This document shows, one piece after another, positions 53,758-62,046 of a stretch of 64,000 nucleotides of DNA; position 1 is the first letter of the stretch; each line of letters begins with the position of its first letter. The stretch covers positions 1,736,001-1,800,000 of the forward strand of contig NZ_JAKRKC020000002.1 of assembly GCF_022664455.2 (NCBI RefSeq), given 5' to 3'. The DNA is from Actinomadura luzonensis. GTDB lineage: Bacteria > Actinomycetota > Actinomycetes > Streptosporangiales > Streptosporangiaceae. The notes under the pieces are model-generated. The model ran no database searches. It saw nothing but the letters and a program-made list of their open reading frames with translations, and was not told the origin of the DNA. Made by a program: the position numbers and the translations under genes.

Positions 53758-53781
53758 TGATCGGACTCTGGAGGTCCGACT

Positions 53782-54075
53782 ATGGAGAATCCTACGAGCG
53801 ACACCCAGCCGCAGGCACCTGCTTGGCTCCTCCGCTACGACCCGCCCTGGGCGGACGACCTCGGCCACCACGCGACGCTCTCCGACGAGCTGCCCGCCGA
53901 CGCCATCGCCTACGGCTGCACGCAGACCGTCCACGGGACCACTGAGCTGGAGATGCGCCAGGAGGCCGTGCGCAACCGCATCCGGGTGCAGGCATGGGAA
54001 GCCCGAAGGGCTCTCGCCGAGCTCCTGATCGGCCGGCCGGACGACCAGAGCCAGCCCGCGGCCGACGACGCCTAA
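53782..54075 (+). CDS. Hypothetical protein, first gene of the transfer operon
   Basis: 97 residues, acidic, with a conserved-looking middle (AWLLRYDPPWADDLGHHATLSDELPADAIAYGC). It ends with a predicted helix (ELEMRQEAVRNRIRVQAWEARRALAELLIG). Unknown family. ATG 53782 has GGAGG seven bases upstream. It starts the rightward transfer operon. Confidence 0.75.
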   Translation: MENPTSDTQPQAPAWLLRYDPPWADDLGHHATLSDELPADAIAYGCTQTVHGTTELEMRQEAVRNRIRVQAWEARRALAELLIGRPDDQSQPAADDA

Positions 54076-54172
54076 CGCGTCCCGCAAACCATTCAGGACC
54101 ACCCGCCCGGCGCCAACCGAGCGGGGGCCCTTCCCAGCTCAAGACACCTAACGTCACTAGGAGTCCCGAACC

Positions 54173-55339
54173 ATGCATGACCTTATGACGACGCCCAAGA
54201 TCGCGCCAGAACCCTCGGACGAAGATCTCACTGCGGGCATGACGCCGGCCGAGGTCCTCTCCGGGCCGGGGCTCACCGCGTTGCGCCGCCGATGGCGGTC
54301 CGCGAACGGACGCGACCCGGAGACCGGTCATCCCATCGCCTCCGACGCGCCGCTGGACCAGTCGGCCGGGCCCGATCCGCAGGACCTCGACAACACCCGG
54401 AAGGAGCCGAAGGCGCGGCGGATCAACGCCTGGCGTGAGCGGCGCCGCGCCGGCCGTGCCGCGGCGCGGGCCGCTCGCCGCGCGCCCCGGCTGCGGACCA
54501 CGGACCGGTCCGGCTGGGCGGTCCTGGGTGTCATCGCCCTCGCTCTCCTCGTGCTCGCCATCGTCGGCGTCGGCCTCTACACCGGGCTTGGCGCGTTGCG
54601 CGACACCGCGCTCGCCGCGCACATCGAGCCGAGCGCGGCCCGCCTGTGGTGGATCGGCATCGACGGGCTGATCGTGGTGGCCATCGTGGCAGCGATGATC
54701 CTGCGGCACGACCCGGCCGCCCGCCGGTACGCGCTCGGCATCGTCGCCCTCTTCACCGCCGCGTCCGGCCTGCTTCAGTTCCTGCACGGGCTGGGCTGGA
54801 CCGCCCAGGCGGGGCGGTCCGGAGGGCTCGGATCGCTGCCGTGGCAGGTGGTCGCGGTCATCGCGGTCCTGGTGATCGGGACGATCTTCTGCGGGACGCA
54901 CCTGTTCGTCTACACGCTGCGCCACCTGTTCCCGTCCGCCATGGGTGACCAGCCCCAACACCCTGCCGCCGGTGCTGCGCCGACCCGCCCGGAGGAAGCC
55001 GAACCCGGCTCTGTCGATTCGGGCAGCGGGGACGGGCCGGACGAAAGCGACCGGTCCGAGGAGCCTGCGCTCGACCCGGAGGCCGACCGCGAGGTCCGGA
55101 AGTGGTTCGCCGCCATCGCCGTCCACATGATCCTCGACGCGGGCGGGAAGCCCGTCCGGTCAAAGATCGCCCGATCGTTCGGGATCGCCGATCGGCAGGC
55201 GGGCTACGTCATCGCCGACGTGATCGCCGACCGCGAGGAGGCGGCCGAGCGACAGGCTCAGGAGGACGCCGCCCGCGCCGCCGGCCTCTCGGCTCCGGAC
55301 CGCGTTGCCGCGGTGAACGGATCGGGGGTCGGCGCGTGA
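54173..55339 (+). CDS. DUF2637-like plasmid-transfer membrane protein
   Basis: 388 residues. The N-terminal ~120 residues are charged (RRRWRSANGRDPETG, EPKARRINAWRERRRAGRAAARAARR). Four membrane helices follow: WAVLGVIALALLVLAIVGVGLYTGL, RLWWIGIDGLIVVAIVAAMIL, YALGIVALFTAASGLLQFLHGLGW and QVVAVIAVLVIGTIFCGTHLFVYTL. The C-terminal cytoplasmic part has an HTH-like IARSFGIADRQAGYVIADVIADREEA. This resembles DUF2637/Spd-type proteins of actinomycete conjugative elements, which help plasmid spread. ATG 54173 has AGGAG. The end overlaps the next GTG. Confidence 0.8.
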   Translation: MHDLMTTPKIAPEPSDEDLTAGMTPAEVLSGPGLTALRRRWRSANGRDPETGHPIASDAPLDQSAGPDPQDLDNTRKEPKARRINAWRERRRAGRAAARAARRAPRLRTTDRSGWAVLGVIALALLVLAIVGVGLYTGLGALRDTALAAHIEPSAARLWWIGIDGLIVVAIVAAMILRHDPAARRYALGIVALFTAASGLLQFLHGLGWTAQAGRSGGLGSLPWQVVAVIAVLVIGTIFCGTHLFVYTLRHLFPSAMGDQPQHPAAGAAPTRPEEAEPGSVDSGSGDGPDESDRSEEPALDPEADREVRKWFAAIAVHMILDAGGKPVRSKIARSFGIADRQAGYVIADVIADREEAAERQAQEDAARAAGLSAPDRVAAVNGSGVGA

Positions 55340-55554
55340 TCCGCGCAATGCGCGTGCTGGGCACCGCCGTCCACGCTGTGGTGCTGCTGCTCGGCGCGGC
55401 CGACGCGCTCATCACGGCGTGCCTCGGCGTCCCCCCGGTCTTCCCCGCCGTGCGGCGCTGCTTCGTCGGCCTGGCCGTCGAGGTGCGCGACCGGATGGAC
55501 GGAGTGGCCGCCGCCGACATCGTCGACGACTCCGGCCGGAAGGTGTGGTTGTGA
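55336..55554 (+). CDS. Small membrane-anchored protein of the transfer operon
   Basis: 72 residues. One hydrophobic segment (VLGTAVHAVVLLLGAADALITACLGV) is followed by PPVFPAVRRCFVGLAVEVRDRMDGV and a polar end. No family recognised. GTG 55336 overlaps the preceding stop (GTGA) and its own stop overlaps the next ATG (TGATG), so it is translationally coupled on both sides. Confidence 0.75.
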   Translation: MIRAMRVLGTAVHAVVLLLGAADALITACLGVPPVFPAVRRCFVGLAVEVRDRMDGVAAADIVDDSGRKVWL

Positions 55555-55868
55555 TGACGACCCGCAACATCACCGAACTGTCCAGCGTCGAGTTCACCGG
55601 CTCGCTCGGCGAGGCGTTCAAGAAGTACGGCGAGGAGCTGACCGCGCTCGCCGACCGGTGGAGCACCGAACTGGACATCGCCGCGGTGGACGCCGAGGCC
55701 GCCATGTCGGCAATGAAGGGCCACATGCTGCTGTTCGGGCTGGACACGCGGATCAGGGCGCGCCGGGTGGCCAAGCGGCTGCAGCGCGCCCGCGAGCTCG
55801 CCCTTGCGCTCGGCACGCGGGGCGAGGAGTTCCCCCGCAGCTACCGCAAGCACTTCCGGGCTTCGTAG
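55554..55868 (+). CDS. Small helical protein A (paralogue pair)
   Basis: 104 residues. ALADRWSTELDIAAVDAEAAMSAMKGHMLLFGLDTRIRARRVAKRLQRARELALALG aligns with the next gene. No known family. The coiled helical pattern suggests a cytoplasmic partner of the translocase. Confidence 0.75.
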   Translation: MTTRNITELSSVEFTGSLGEAFKKYGEELTALADRWSTELDIAAVDAEAAMSAMKGHMLLFGLDTRIRARRVAKRLQRARELALALGTRGEEFPRSYRKHFRAS

Positions 55869-55881
55869 GGGGGCCGAACTC

Positions 55882-56256
55882 ATGGGTACAGGGCAGGCCC
55901 GACTCGACGAAATCGCGAAGATCGAGTTTCACGGCCGGGTGGCCGAACAGATCACGGCGTACACGGTGGCCACGCAGCGGCTCGCGCACGACCTGGCGCG
56001 CGAGCTGGACGCGGCCACCGCCGCCGCCGAATCGGCGATGGACCAACTCAAAGGCCACCCGCTGCTGATGGGCATCGACGTCCGGCTGCGCGCCTGGTGG
56101 GTCGCCCGCCAGCTGGCCGAGGCGCGCGAACTCGCACAAGGCATCTCCGCCGAGGCCGTCAAGTTCAACCTGCAGTTCCGGCGGGAGTTCCTCGACGCCA
56201 TGCAGAAGAAGCGGCCGGAGCAACGCAAGGACTACAAGGGGAAGGTCGATCTGTGA
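55882..56256 (+). CDS. Small helical protein B (paralogue pair)
   Basis: 124 residues. RLAHDLARELDAATAAAESAMDQLKGHPLLMGIDVRLRAWWVARQLAEARELAQGISAEA parallels protein A (MKGHMLLFGLDTRIRARRVAKRL against LKGHPLLMGIDVRLRAWWVARQL), so the pair arose by tandem duplication. The stop overlaps the TraB-like start (TGATG). Confidence 0.75.
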   Translation: MGTGQARLDEIAKIEFHGRVAEQITAYTVATQRLAHDLARELDAATAAAESAMDQLKGHPLLMGIDVRLRAWWVARQLAEARELAQGISAEAVKFNLQFRREFLDAMQKKRPEQRKDYKGKVDL

Positions 56257-58505
56257 TGCGCAAGACGGCACCGTCCGTGCAGCTCGTCCAGGACGCCTCG
56301 CTGGAACGCCTGGTCGTGTCCGTCGTGTCCAAGGTGGGCGTACTGATCCCGCCGTGGATCCTGGTCGCCGTCATCACCGGCGGCGCCGCTCTGTCCAACC
56401 TGCTGTGGGGCGAGCTGCCGGCGGTGGCCTGGGCCGCAGTCGGCTGCACCCTCGGCACGGTGGCGCTGACCGCGCTCACCTGGGTCATCACCCACCAGCG
56501 GCGCATGCTGGGCCGCCTGCACGCCACCCTCACCACCGCGGCGGCCAGCACGTGGTTCACCACCGCCACCATCACCGGCCTGGGCACGCCCGTCACGTAC
56601 GGGTCGCTGTTCTTCGGCGGCGCCACCCTGGCCATCTCGTGGAACCTGCGCACCGTGATCCGCATGGCGGCCGGGGACGACGTCGACGCCGGCGGCGGGG
56701 ACGCGCTCGCCCGCCTGTTCAACAAGGCGCGCGACCAGGCCGGGCTGAAGGGCGCCAAGCTGCGTGCGATCGAGGCCACCGACCACAAGGTGAAGGGGCA
56801 GGTGCAGCTCCCGCCCGGCGAGAAGACGGCCGACGACGCCATCAAGGCGACCGACCGCATCGAGTCGGGCATGCAGCTCCCGCTTGGCAGCGTCACCGTT
56901 GCGCGCGACGACGACCGGGCGGACCGGGCGTTCCTGACCGTGTCGGACCCGCGGGCAATCCGCAAGCCCGTACCGTGGCCGGGCCCGTCCGCGCCGGGCA
57001 AGTCCATCAATCTGCCGCTGCGGATCGCCCTCTACCAGGACGGCGACCACGTCAGATTCCGGTTCGTCGGCTTCCACCTGCAGGTGATGGGCGCGACCGG
57101 GTCCGGCAAGAGCATCGGCGGCGCCTGGAACATGTGCGCCGAGATCATGACCAGGCACGACGCGGCCATCTTCTCCATCGACATCTCCAAGGACGACCAG
57201 ACGATGGGGCCGCTCCGCGAAGGTCTGCACCGCTTCGAGACCAGCAAGGCCGGCGCGGTCGACCTGATCCGCTCCATGCACGCCGCCATCCCCGAGCGCA
57301 CGAAGTGGCTGGCCGCCCGCGGCTTCACCGACTGGGAGGAGGGGTGCGGCCTCACCTACTGGTACCTGCACATCGAGGAGATCGCCAAGCTGGTCAACGA
57401 ACTGTCCGCCGAGGACGAGGAGCGCCTGGGCGAGATCCTGAAGGAGATCCGCTCCGCCGGCGGGAGCGTCATCCTGTCGCTGCAGCGTGCCGACTACACG
57501 CAGATCCCTACGATCTTCAGGTCGCAGATGGCGAAGATGTGCTTCGGGTTGAAGGACCCCGACGACGTCAAGTTCGGCGTGTCCGCCCGGCAACGCAAGG
57601 CCGACGTCGCCCCGCACGAATGGGAGGACCACTACCCCGGGATGGCGCTGCTGGACGCGCGCGGCATCCCGACCACGCATTACGCGATGCCGATGCGCAC
57701 CTACTCGTGGGGCAGCAACAGCCAGGAGGCGCGCACCGCGATGGCCGCGCACGCCGCCGCTTACCCGGCCGCCGCGAAGAAGGTCGACTCGTTCACGGCG
57801 TCGCTGGCCCGGATCGTGTCCGGCCCGGCCCCCGCGCCCGTCCCGGCCGGGACGGAGCACGATGACGGCGAGCAGTTCGCGGCCGACTTCGCCGAGCTGC
57901 TCGCCGACGCCGCCCAGCTCATCATCGCCAGCCAGCACGCCACCCCGGCCATGCTGCAGCGCAAGCTCCGCATCGCCTGGGAGGACTGCCTGCGCCTGCT
58001 CGAAGCCCTTCAGCGGAAGGGCGTGGTCGGCCCGGCCGGGCAGGACAGCGACGCCCGGCCCGTGCTGGTCGCCGCTGACGACGCCGGCGCGCGCGAGCTG
58101 GTTGAGCAGCTGCGCCAAGACGGCGACCCGGTCGCGGCCGTGCTGGCTCGCACGGACGACCCCGAACCGACCATGACGGCCGGGCCGGACGACGTCGTCC
58201 AGGAGCCGACCGAGGAGGAGGCGTCCGCCCTGCACGCTGACGGGCCTGAGAAGAAGATGGACCCGGCCGACGCCCGCGCGATGGTGTACGCGTGGCTGCG
58301 CCGCCGCTGCGAGGCCGGCAACCCGTCGTTCACCGCCACCGATGATGAGCTGACCGCTGTGCGCCGACGGACCGGGCTCGGCCGCGCATGGGCGTACAAG
58401 GTGCTCGACGACCTGGCCGCGCGCGGCGTCCTTCAGGTGTCCAAGGCGGGCAGCTCGAAGACGTTCACGATCGTCGATCTCGGCCCGCTGGATCGCAACG
58501 AATGA
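56256..58505 (+). CDS. TraB/FtsK-like DNA translocase for conjugal transfer
   Basis: 749 residues. Four hydrophobic segments lie in the first 150 residues (VGVLIPPWILVAVITGGAAL, AVAWAAVGCTLGTVALTALTWVI, AAASTWFTTATITGL, GSLFFGGATLAISW). Walker A GATGSGKS is near residue 279-286, with Walker B-type WYLHIEEIAKLV. SLQRADYTQIPTIFRSQM and FGLKDPDDVKFGV are FtsK/SpoIIIE features. The C-terminus holds two winged-helix regions (ATPAMLQRKLRIAWEDCLRLLEALQRKG and ATDDELTAVRRRTGLGRAWAYKVLDDL). In Streptomyces such proteins alone move double-stranded plasmid DNA between hyphae by recognising clt repeats. A repeat cluster follows directly. Confidence 0.93.
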   Translation: MRKTAPSVQLVQDASLERLVVSVVSKVGVLIPPWILVAVITGGAALSNLLWGELPAVAWAAVGCTLGTVALTALTWVITHQRRMLGRLHATLTTAAASTWFTTATITGLGTPVTYGSLFFGGATLAISWNLRTVIRMAAGDDVDAGGGDALARLFNKARDQAGLKGAKLRAIEATDHKVKGQVQLPPGEKTADDAIKATDRIESGMQLPLGSVTVARDDDRADRAFLTVSDPRAIRKPVPWPGPSAPGKSINLPLRIALYQDGDHVRFRFVGFHLQVMGATGSGKSIGGAWNMCAEIMTRHDAAIFSIDISKDDQTMGPLREGLHRFETSKAGAVDLIRSMHAAIPERTKWLAARGFTDWEEGCGLTYWYLHIEEIAKLVNELSAEDEERLGEILKEIRSAGGSVILSLQRADYTQIPTIFRSQMAKMCFGLKDPDDVKFGVSARQRKADVAPHEWEDHYPGMALLDARGIPTTHYAMPMRTYSWGSNSQEARTAMAAHAAAYPAAAKKVDSFTASLARIVSGPAPAPVPAGTEHDDGEQFAADFAELLADAAQLIIASQHATPAMLQRKLRIAWEDCLRLLEALQRKGVVGPAGQDSDARPVLVAADDAGARELVEQLRQDGDPVAAVLARTDDPEPTMTAGPDDVVQEPTEEEASALHADGPEKKMDPADARAMVYAWLRRRCEAGNPSFTATDDELTAVRRRTGLGRAWAYKVLDDLAARGVLQVSKAGSSKTFTIVDLGPLDRNE

Positions 58506-58513
58506 CCGCCCCA

Positions 58514-58547
58514 CCTGCCCGTGACAGTCGTGGTTGTCACGGGCAGG
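58514..58547 (+). terminator. Inverted repeat after the TraB-like gene
   Basis: Perfect 13-bp arms (58514-58526 and 58535-58547) with an 8-base loop. It could terminate traB, and each arm contains GTGAC, the core of the repeat cluster below. Confidence 0.6.
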
Positions 58548-58641
58548 GGTTGGGGTCGGGAGCTACAGGTCAAAGCGTCGTGACAGCCGTGACGGCGGCC
58601 CCGTGACATGCCGTGACGCAGTGGTGTGACAACCCCGTGAC
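58521..58641 (+). repeat. GTGAC repeat cluster, candidate clt/transfer recognition locus
   Basis: GTGAC, usually within CCGTGACA, occurs in direct orientation at 58521, 58580, 58589, 58603, 58613, 58626 and 58637, and inverted at 58536-58540. Streptomyces TraB proteins recognise 8-bp repeats next to their own gene, and this cluster follows the traB-like stop by 15 bp. No gene lies between 58506 and 58738. Confidence 0.65.
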
Positions 58642-58738
58642 AAGATCATCGGCGGTTGGTGGTTGCCTCCCACGCGCAGCCGTGCGCGCGAGCGGCGCCC
58701 GGGACGCTTCCCCACGCCCGGGCGCCGCGTCGCGAACG

Positions 58739-59290
58739 CTACCCCCGAATCCCGGCCCCTACGCCAAGCTGGACCACCATCGCATCAGCCACCACCGCAT
58801 CCGGCGCCGGCCGCACCGTCCCCACCACACGCCAGCCCCACCGCCGATACATGCCGTGCGCCGGCGTGTCCGGCCGGGACAGCAGCGTCGCCCACGGCTC
58901 CGTCCGGCCGTCGAGCAGCTCGCCCAGGAGCCGCTTGCCGACACCCAGGCCGCGATGCTCGGGCAGGAGGTCAAGCTCGATCACGGCGAACTTCGGCGCG
59001 TCGAGGACTTCGCTCGGCGGCTCCGTCGTCTCGCCGCCCCACCACCGGCCGGCCTCCATCGTCATCCCGAACGCGAACCCCGCCGGCCGCCCGTCGAGCT
59101 CGGAGGCGACCAGCTCGAACCCTGGCCGCTCGACCTGCGCCGCGGTGCGCTCGACGAACCGCTCCCGCGAGTAGAGCGGGCCGGCGTTGTACGGCGGCTC
59201 CGTCCGGATCGCCAGGTAGATGTCCACGTACGGGTCCGACAGGACCGCGCGGGCGCTCGCGCCGGTCATGTGGTGGAACACGAACCCCAC
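58739..59290 (-). CDS. GNAT-family acetyltransferase
   Basis: 183 residues. DIYLAIRTEPPYNAGPLYSRERFVERTAAQVERPGFELVASELDGRPAGFAFGM and VIELDLLPEHRGLGVGKRLLGELLDGRTEPWATLLSRPDTPAHGMYRRWGWRVVGT give the acetyl-CoA loop and late strands. GTG 59290 has GAGAGGA upstream, and the ribosome site lies inside the end of the XRE gene. Acceptor unknown. It is co-directional with the XRE regulator. Confidence 0.85.
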   Translation of the reverse strand: MGFVFHHMTGASARAVLSDPYVDIYLAIRTEPPYNAGPLYSRERFVERTAAQVERPGFELVASELDGRPAGFAFGMTMEAGRWWGGETTEPPSEVLDAPKFAVIELDLLPEHRGLGVGKRLLGELLDGRTEPWATLLSRPDTPAHGMYRRWGWRVVGTVRPAPDAVVADAMVVQLGVGAGIRG

Positions 59291-59291
59291 A

Positions 59292-60626
59292 TCAGGTCCT
59301 CTCACCCGGGGGCAGCTGCAGGTACTCCTTGTACTCAACAGCAGGCGGCCGGGCCCGATCAACAGCAGGCACCGACTCCAGCACCGCGCCCGCCACGTAC
59401 CGGATGTACCGCGTCCGGCCATCAACCGGCAGCCCGCCGAGAGCCGCCTGGGCCATGCTGATCCCCTCGGCAACGTCGCCACGCCGCACCGCGGTGATCG
59501 CGCGATGCATCTGCACCTGTGCGACCTGCCGGGCCAGCGCCGCCGGCCGCGGCTGCGCGCTCGGGTACGCCTGCACCGCCTCCTCCTGCGCGCCGTCGGC
59601 ACCCAGGTCGTTCAGCAGCGTGAGGACGAGCGACCTGGTGTGCAGTAGACGAGCCTCGGGCCAACCGAACACCGACAGCTCGTCCCTGACAACCTCGTCT
59701 GGCAGCTGCTCCGCGATGCGCGCCTGCTCGGCGAGCGCGGCCAGAGCGCTGGCGCGGTCGCCGCTCATGGCCGCGATGTGCGCCTGGGCGCCGTAGGCGC
59801 TGGCAGTCCCGCGGCACGGACGTCCCTGCGCCGCCGTCAGGGCGGCGTCGATGCGGGTCTGGATGAGCGGCAGGGGCCGCTGCTCGTAGAGCGCCTGGAT
59901 CGCCTCGACCGCGTTGACGGCGGCCAGCAGGTCGCCCTCGTCGGCGCGGGCGGCGGAGCGGCGGGCGGACGCCCACCAGCGGCGGCTCTCGCGCTCGTTG
60001 CCGGCGTTGCCGAGGGCGTAGGCGAGAAGCATGGTCATGCGGGCGTTGACGCGCTCCCAGCCGCGGGCCTCGGCGGCGGGTGCGGCCATGGCGAGGCGTT
60101 GGACGGCGAGCAGGTCCTGAGAGAGGTCGGCGATGATGTCGGTGCGGGAGCGCACGGTGAGGGCGTACTCCCAGGCAAGCTCTTCCCATTCGGCGAGCTG
60201 GCTGGTGCCGACTCTGGCGTCCACGAGGTTTCTGAGGCTGTCGAGGCCGCCGAGGAGGTCGGTTGCTGGTCCTACGGTTCCGAGTGCTACGAGCCCGCTG
60301 AGGAGCTGCCGGCGTATGGCGTCCATGTCCCCGTCGCTGACTGAAATGGCCGATGTGACGCTGCAGGTGCGCAACTCGGTCAATTCTGACAAGTAGGCAT
60401 GCAGCTTCGTCAACCGGCCATTGGCGTCCAATATGCTGTCGATCTTGCTGACGGCATCCCGTGGCGGCCGGTGCTGACCACGTTCCCATTTCCCCAAATG
60501 CGAAAAATCGGTCGGAATAGCAGCCGCGAGCGGCCTTAGAGTCATTCCGGCCTTTTCGCGCTCAAGGCGCATGATCGCCCCGAACAAGCCCCACACGGAT
60601 GCGTCTGACGACGATGGTATGCCCAC
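59292..60626 (-). CDS. XRE-type HTH protein with helical repeat (TPR-like) C-terminus
   Basis: 444 residues. The N-terminal HTH (FGAIMRLEREKAGMTLRPLAAAIPTDFSHLGKWERGQHRPPRDAVSKIDSIL) is followed by about 350 residues of alpha-helical repeats (LAWEYALTVRSRTDIIADLSQDLLAVQRLAMAAPAAEARGWERVNARMTMLLAYALG and others). Actinobacterial members of this form often sense a small molecule or peptide. It lies in the island, upstream of the GNAT. Target unknown. A 170-bp gap with no gene follows its start. Confidence 0.88.
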   Translation of the reverse strand: MGIPSSSDASVWGLFGAIMRLEREKAGMTLRPLAAAIPTDFSHLGKWERGQHRPPRDAVSKIDSILDANGRLTKLHAYLSELTELRTCSVTSAISVSDGDMDAIRRQLLSGLVALGTVGPATDLLGGLDSLRNLVDARVGTSQLAEWEELAWEYALTVRSRTDIIADLSQDLLAVQRLAMAAPAAEARGWERVNARMTMLLAYALGNAGNERESRRWWASARRSAARADEGDLLAAVNAVEAIQALYEQRPLPLIQTRIDAALTAAQGRPCRGTASAYGAQAHIAAMSGDRASALAALAEQARIAEQLPDEVVRDELSVFGWPEARLLHTRSLVLTLLNDLGADGAQEEAVQAYPSAQPRPAALARQVAQVQMHRAITAVRRGDVAEGISMAQAALGGLPVDGRTRYIRYVAGAVLESVPAVDRARPPAVEYKEYLQLPPGERT

Positions 60627-60798
60627 GTGTGTCCTCGCAATCCGTGGCGTCTGTGGCGTGCTGCTTCACGCCACGCCGCCACTCTGGCGGCGCCTCTCCG
60701 CTGCTGCCCACTATGGCATCACCACGCGTTACCACTCCGTCGCATTTAAACGCTTCGAGCGCGGTGATCGGTAGTCCCATAAACCACAGGAGGCGGCA

Positions 60799-61128
60799 AT
60801 GATCGGTAGCGATGTATATATCCTTCTGAACGCCGCCGATCACAATGTCCGCCGCTTCATGGCCCAGGCCGCGGCGCTGCAGGACTGGACGGACCGCCAG
60901 CTCTCCGTGCTGCGCAACACCTACCCCACGTGGGGCATCGAGCTGGCCAGAGACGGCGCCGGCTACGTCTGGTGGACCGCACGCCTGCGCCAGCTGGTCA
61001 CGGTCGAGATGGTCGCCGCCGGCATCCGGCAGTACGTCTACGCTGCCGACGCCATCGCCCTGGCCGCGACGCTCGCCGAGCAGACCTCGCTCGTCTCCTG
61101 GTGGCAGGCACGCAGCGGCCACCTCTAG
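60799..61128 (+). CDS. Hypothetical protein, 109 aa
   Basis: Helical, aromatic-rich: LLNAADHNVRRFMAQAAALQDWTDRQLSVLRNTYPTWGIELARDGAGYVWWTARLRQLVTVEMVAAGIRQYVYAADAIALAATLAEQ. No family is recognised. ATG 60799 has AGGAGGCGGCA upstream. It begins a rightward series of island genes. Confidence 0.7.
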   Translation: MIGSDVYILLNAADHNVRRFMAQAAALQDWTDRQLSVLRNTYPTWGIELARDGAGYVWWTARLRQLVTVEMVAAGIRQYVYAADAIALAATLAEQTSLVSWWQARSGHL

Positions 61129-61293
61129 ATCTCCCCGAAGCCCACCGTGGACGCTCCAGGTCAGCGGTGGGCCGAGGGGGTCCAACCCCGGGAGTCGCAA
61201 CCCCCTGTGGCTCCCGGGCCCCCGAGAGCAGGCGCGCCGGTGGTCCAGGCCCCTACCCTCCAGGTCCCGCCGGCGCGCCACCCGAAAGCGAAC

Positions 61294-61560
61294 ATGACCG
61301 AACACCACCGCTGGGAACCCTACATCCCAGCCAGGACTCGCCTACGCGTCATCGAGGCGTCGTGCTGCGAAGCGTTCATCCTCGCCTACGAAGAGGGCGA
61401 CTTCTTCGTCTGGCGCCATGCCGCCGCAGGCCGATTCGAGCAGACCGCCCGCGGCCCCTACAGGCTCGCGTTCCTCGCCTGGATGGCACTGATCACCACC
61501 CACCCCAAGCACAACCGGGAGGTGACACCCGAACACCTCGCGACCGCACCGCAAGCATGA
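61294..61560 (+). CDS. Small hypothetical protein, 88 aa
   Basis: MTEHHRWEPYIPARTRLRVIEASCCEAFILAYEEGDFFVWRHAAAGRFEQTARGPYRLAFLAWMALITTHPKH forms a compact alpha/beta protein. The frame is open from 61147, but the upstream part is Pro-rich and looks non-coding. ATG 61294 has only weak ribosome similarity. Family unknown. Confidence 0.6.
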   Translation: MTEHHRWEPYIPARTRLRVIEASCCEAFILAYEEGDFFVWRHAAAGRFEQTARGPYRLAFLAWMALITTHPKHNREVTPEHLATAPQA

Positions 61561-61575
61561 CCTGATGGGAGCACC

Positions 61576-62046
61576 ATGAACATCACGACGGACGGCCCCG
61601 ACCGCGCCGACGTCCTCCCCTCCGACCTGATCGACGACGACCTGTTCGCTCAGCTCACCGACCGCATCGCCCGCGACCACGACCAGCCGCACGAGTACGC
61701 CGGCCGCATCCTGGAGCAGACACTGCTGTTCCTGTACGCCTGCGCCCGCAACCCGGGCGCCGGCCGCACCCCATCGCCCGAGGTGGACCTCGGGTGGCAC
61801 GCGTTCATCCTCGACACCCACCACTACGGCGAGTTCTGCCAGCGCATCGCCGGCCGCTTCATCCATCATCGACCCGAGGAGCCCAACGGCAAGGCGGCCT
61901 TCGCCGCTCGGCTCGGCGACACCATGCAGGCCATGCGCGCCCTGGGCCTGGCCGTGGACGCCGAGCTGTGGCTGACGCCCGCCGAGTGCAGCCAGTGCTA
62001 CCAGGGCTGCGTCGATGACCCCGCCCCGATCGGAGGAACCCAATGA
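61576..62046 (+). CDS. Glycine-rich-domain (GRDP-like) small protein
   Basis: 156 residues. The core VDLGWHAFILDTHHYGEFCQRIAGRFIHHRP is typical of GRDP-like domain proteins, and a Cys-rich end (CSQCYQGC) may bind metal. It precedes and overlaps (ATGA-type) the kinase-like gene. Function unknown. Confidence 0.75.
   Translation: MNITTDGPDRADVLPSDLIDDDLFAQLTDRIARDHDQPHEYAGRILEQTLLFLYACARNPGAGRTPSPEVDLGWHAFILDTHHYGEFCQRIAGRFIHHRPEEPNGKAAFAARLGDTMQAMRALGLAVDAELWLTPAECSQCYQGCVDDPAPIGGTQ

Noticed and set aside
58739..59602. Longer open frame of the GNAT gene reaching into the XRE gene
   Set aside because: GTG 59290 has a good ribosome site, and the upstream part is out-of-frame XRE sequence.
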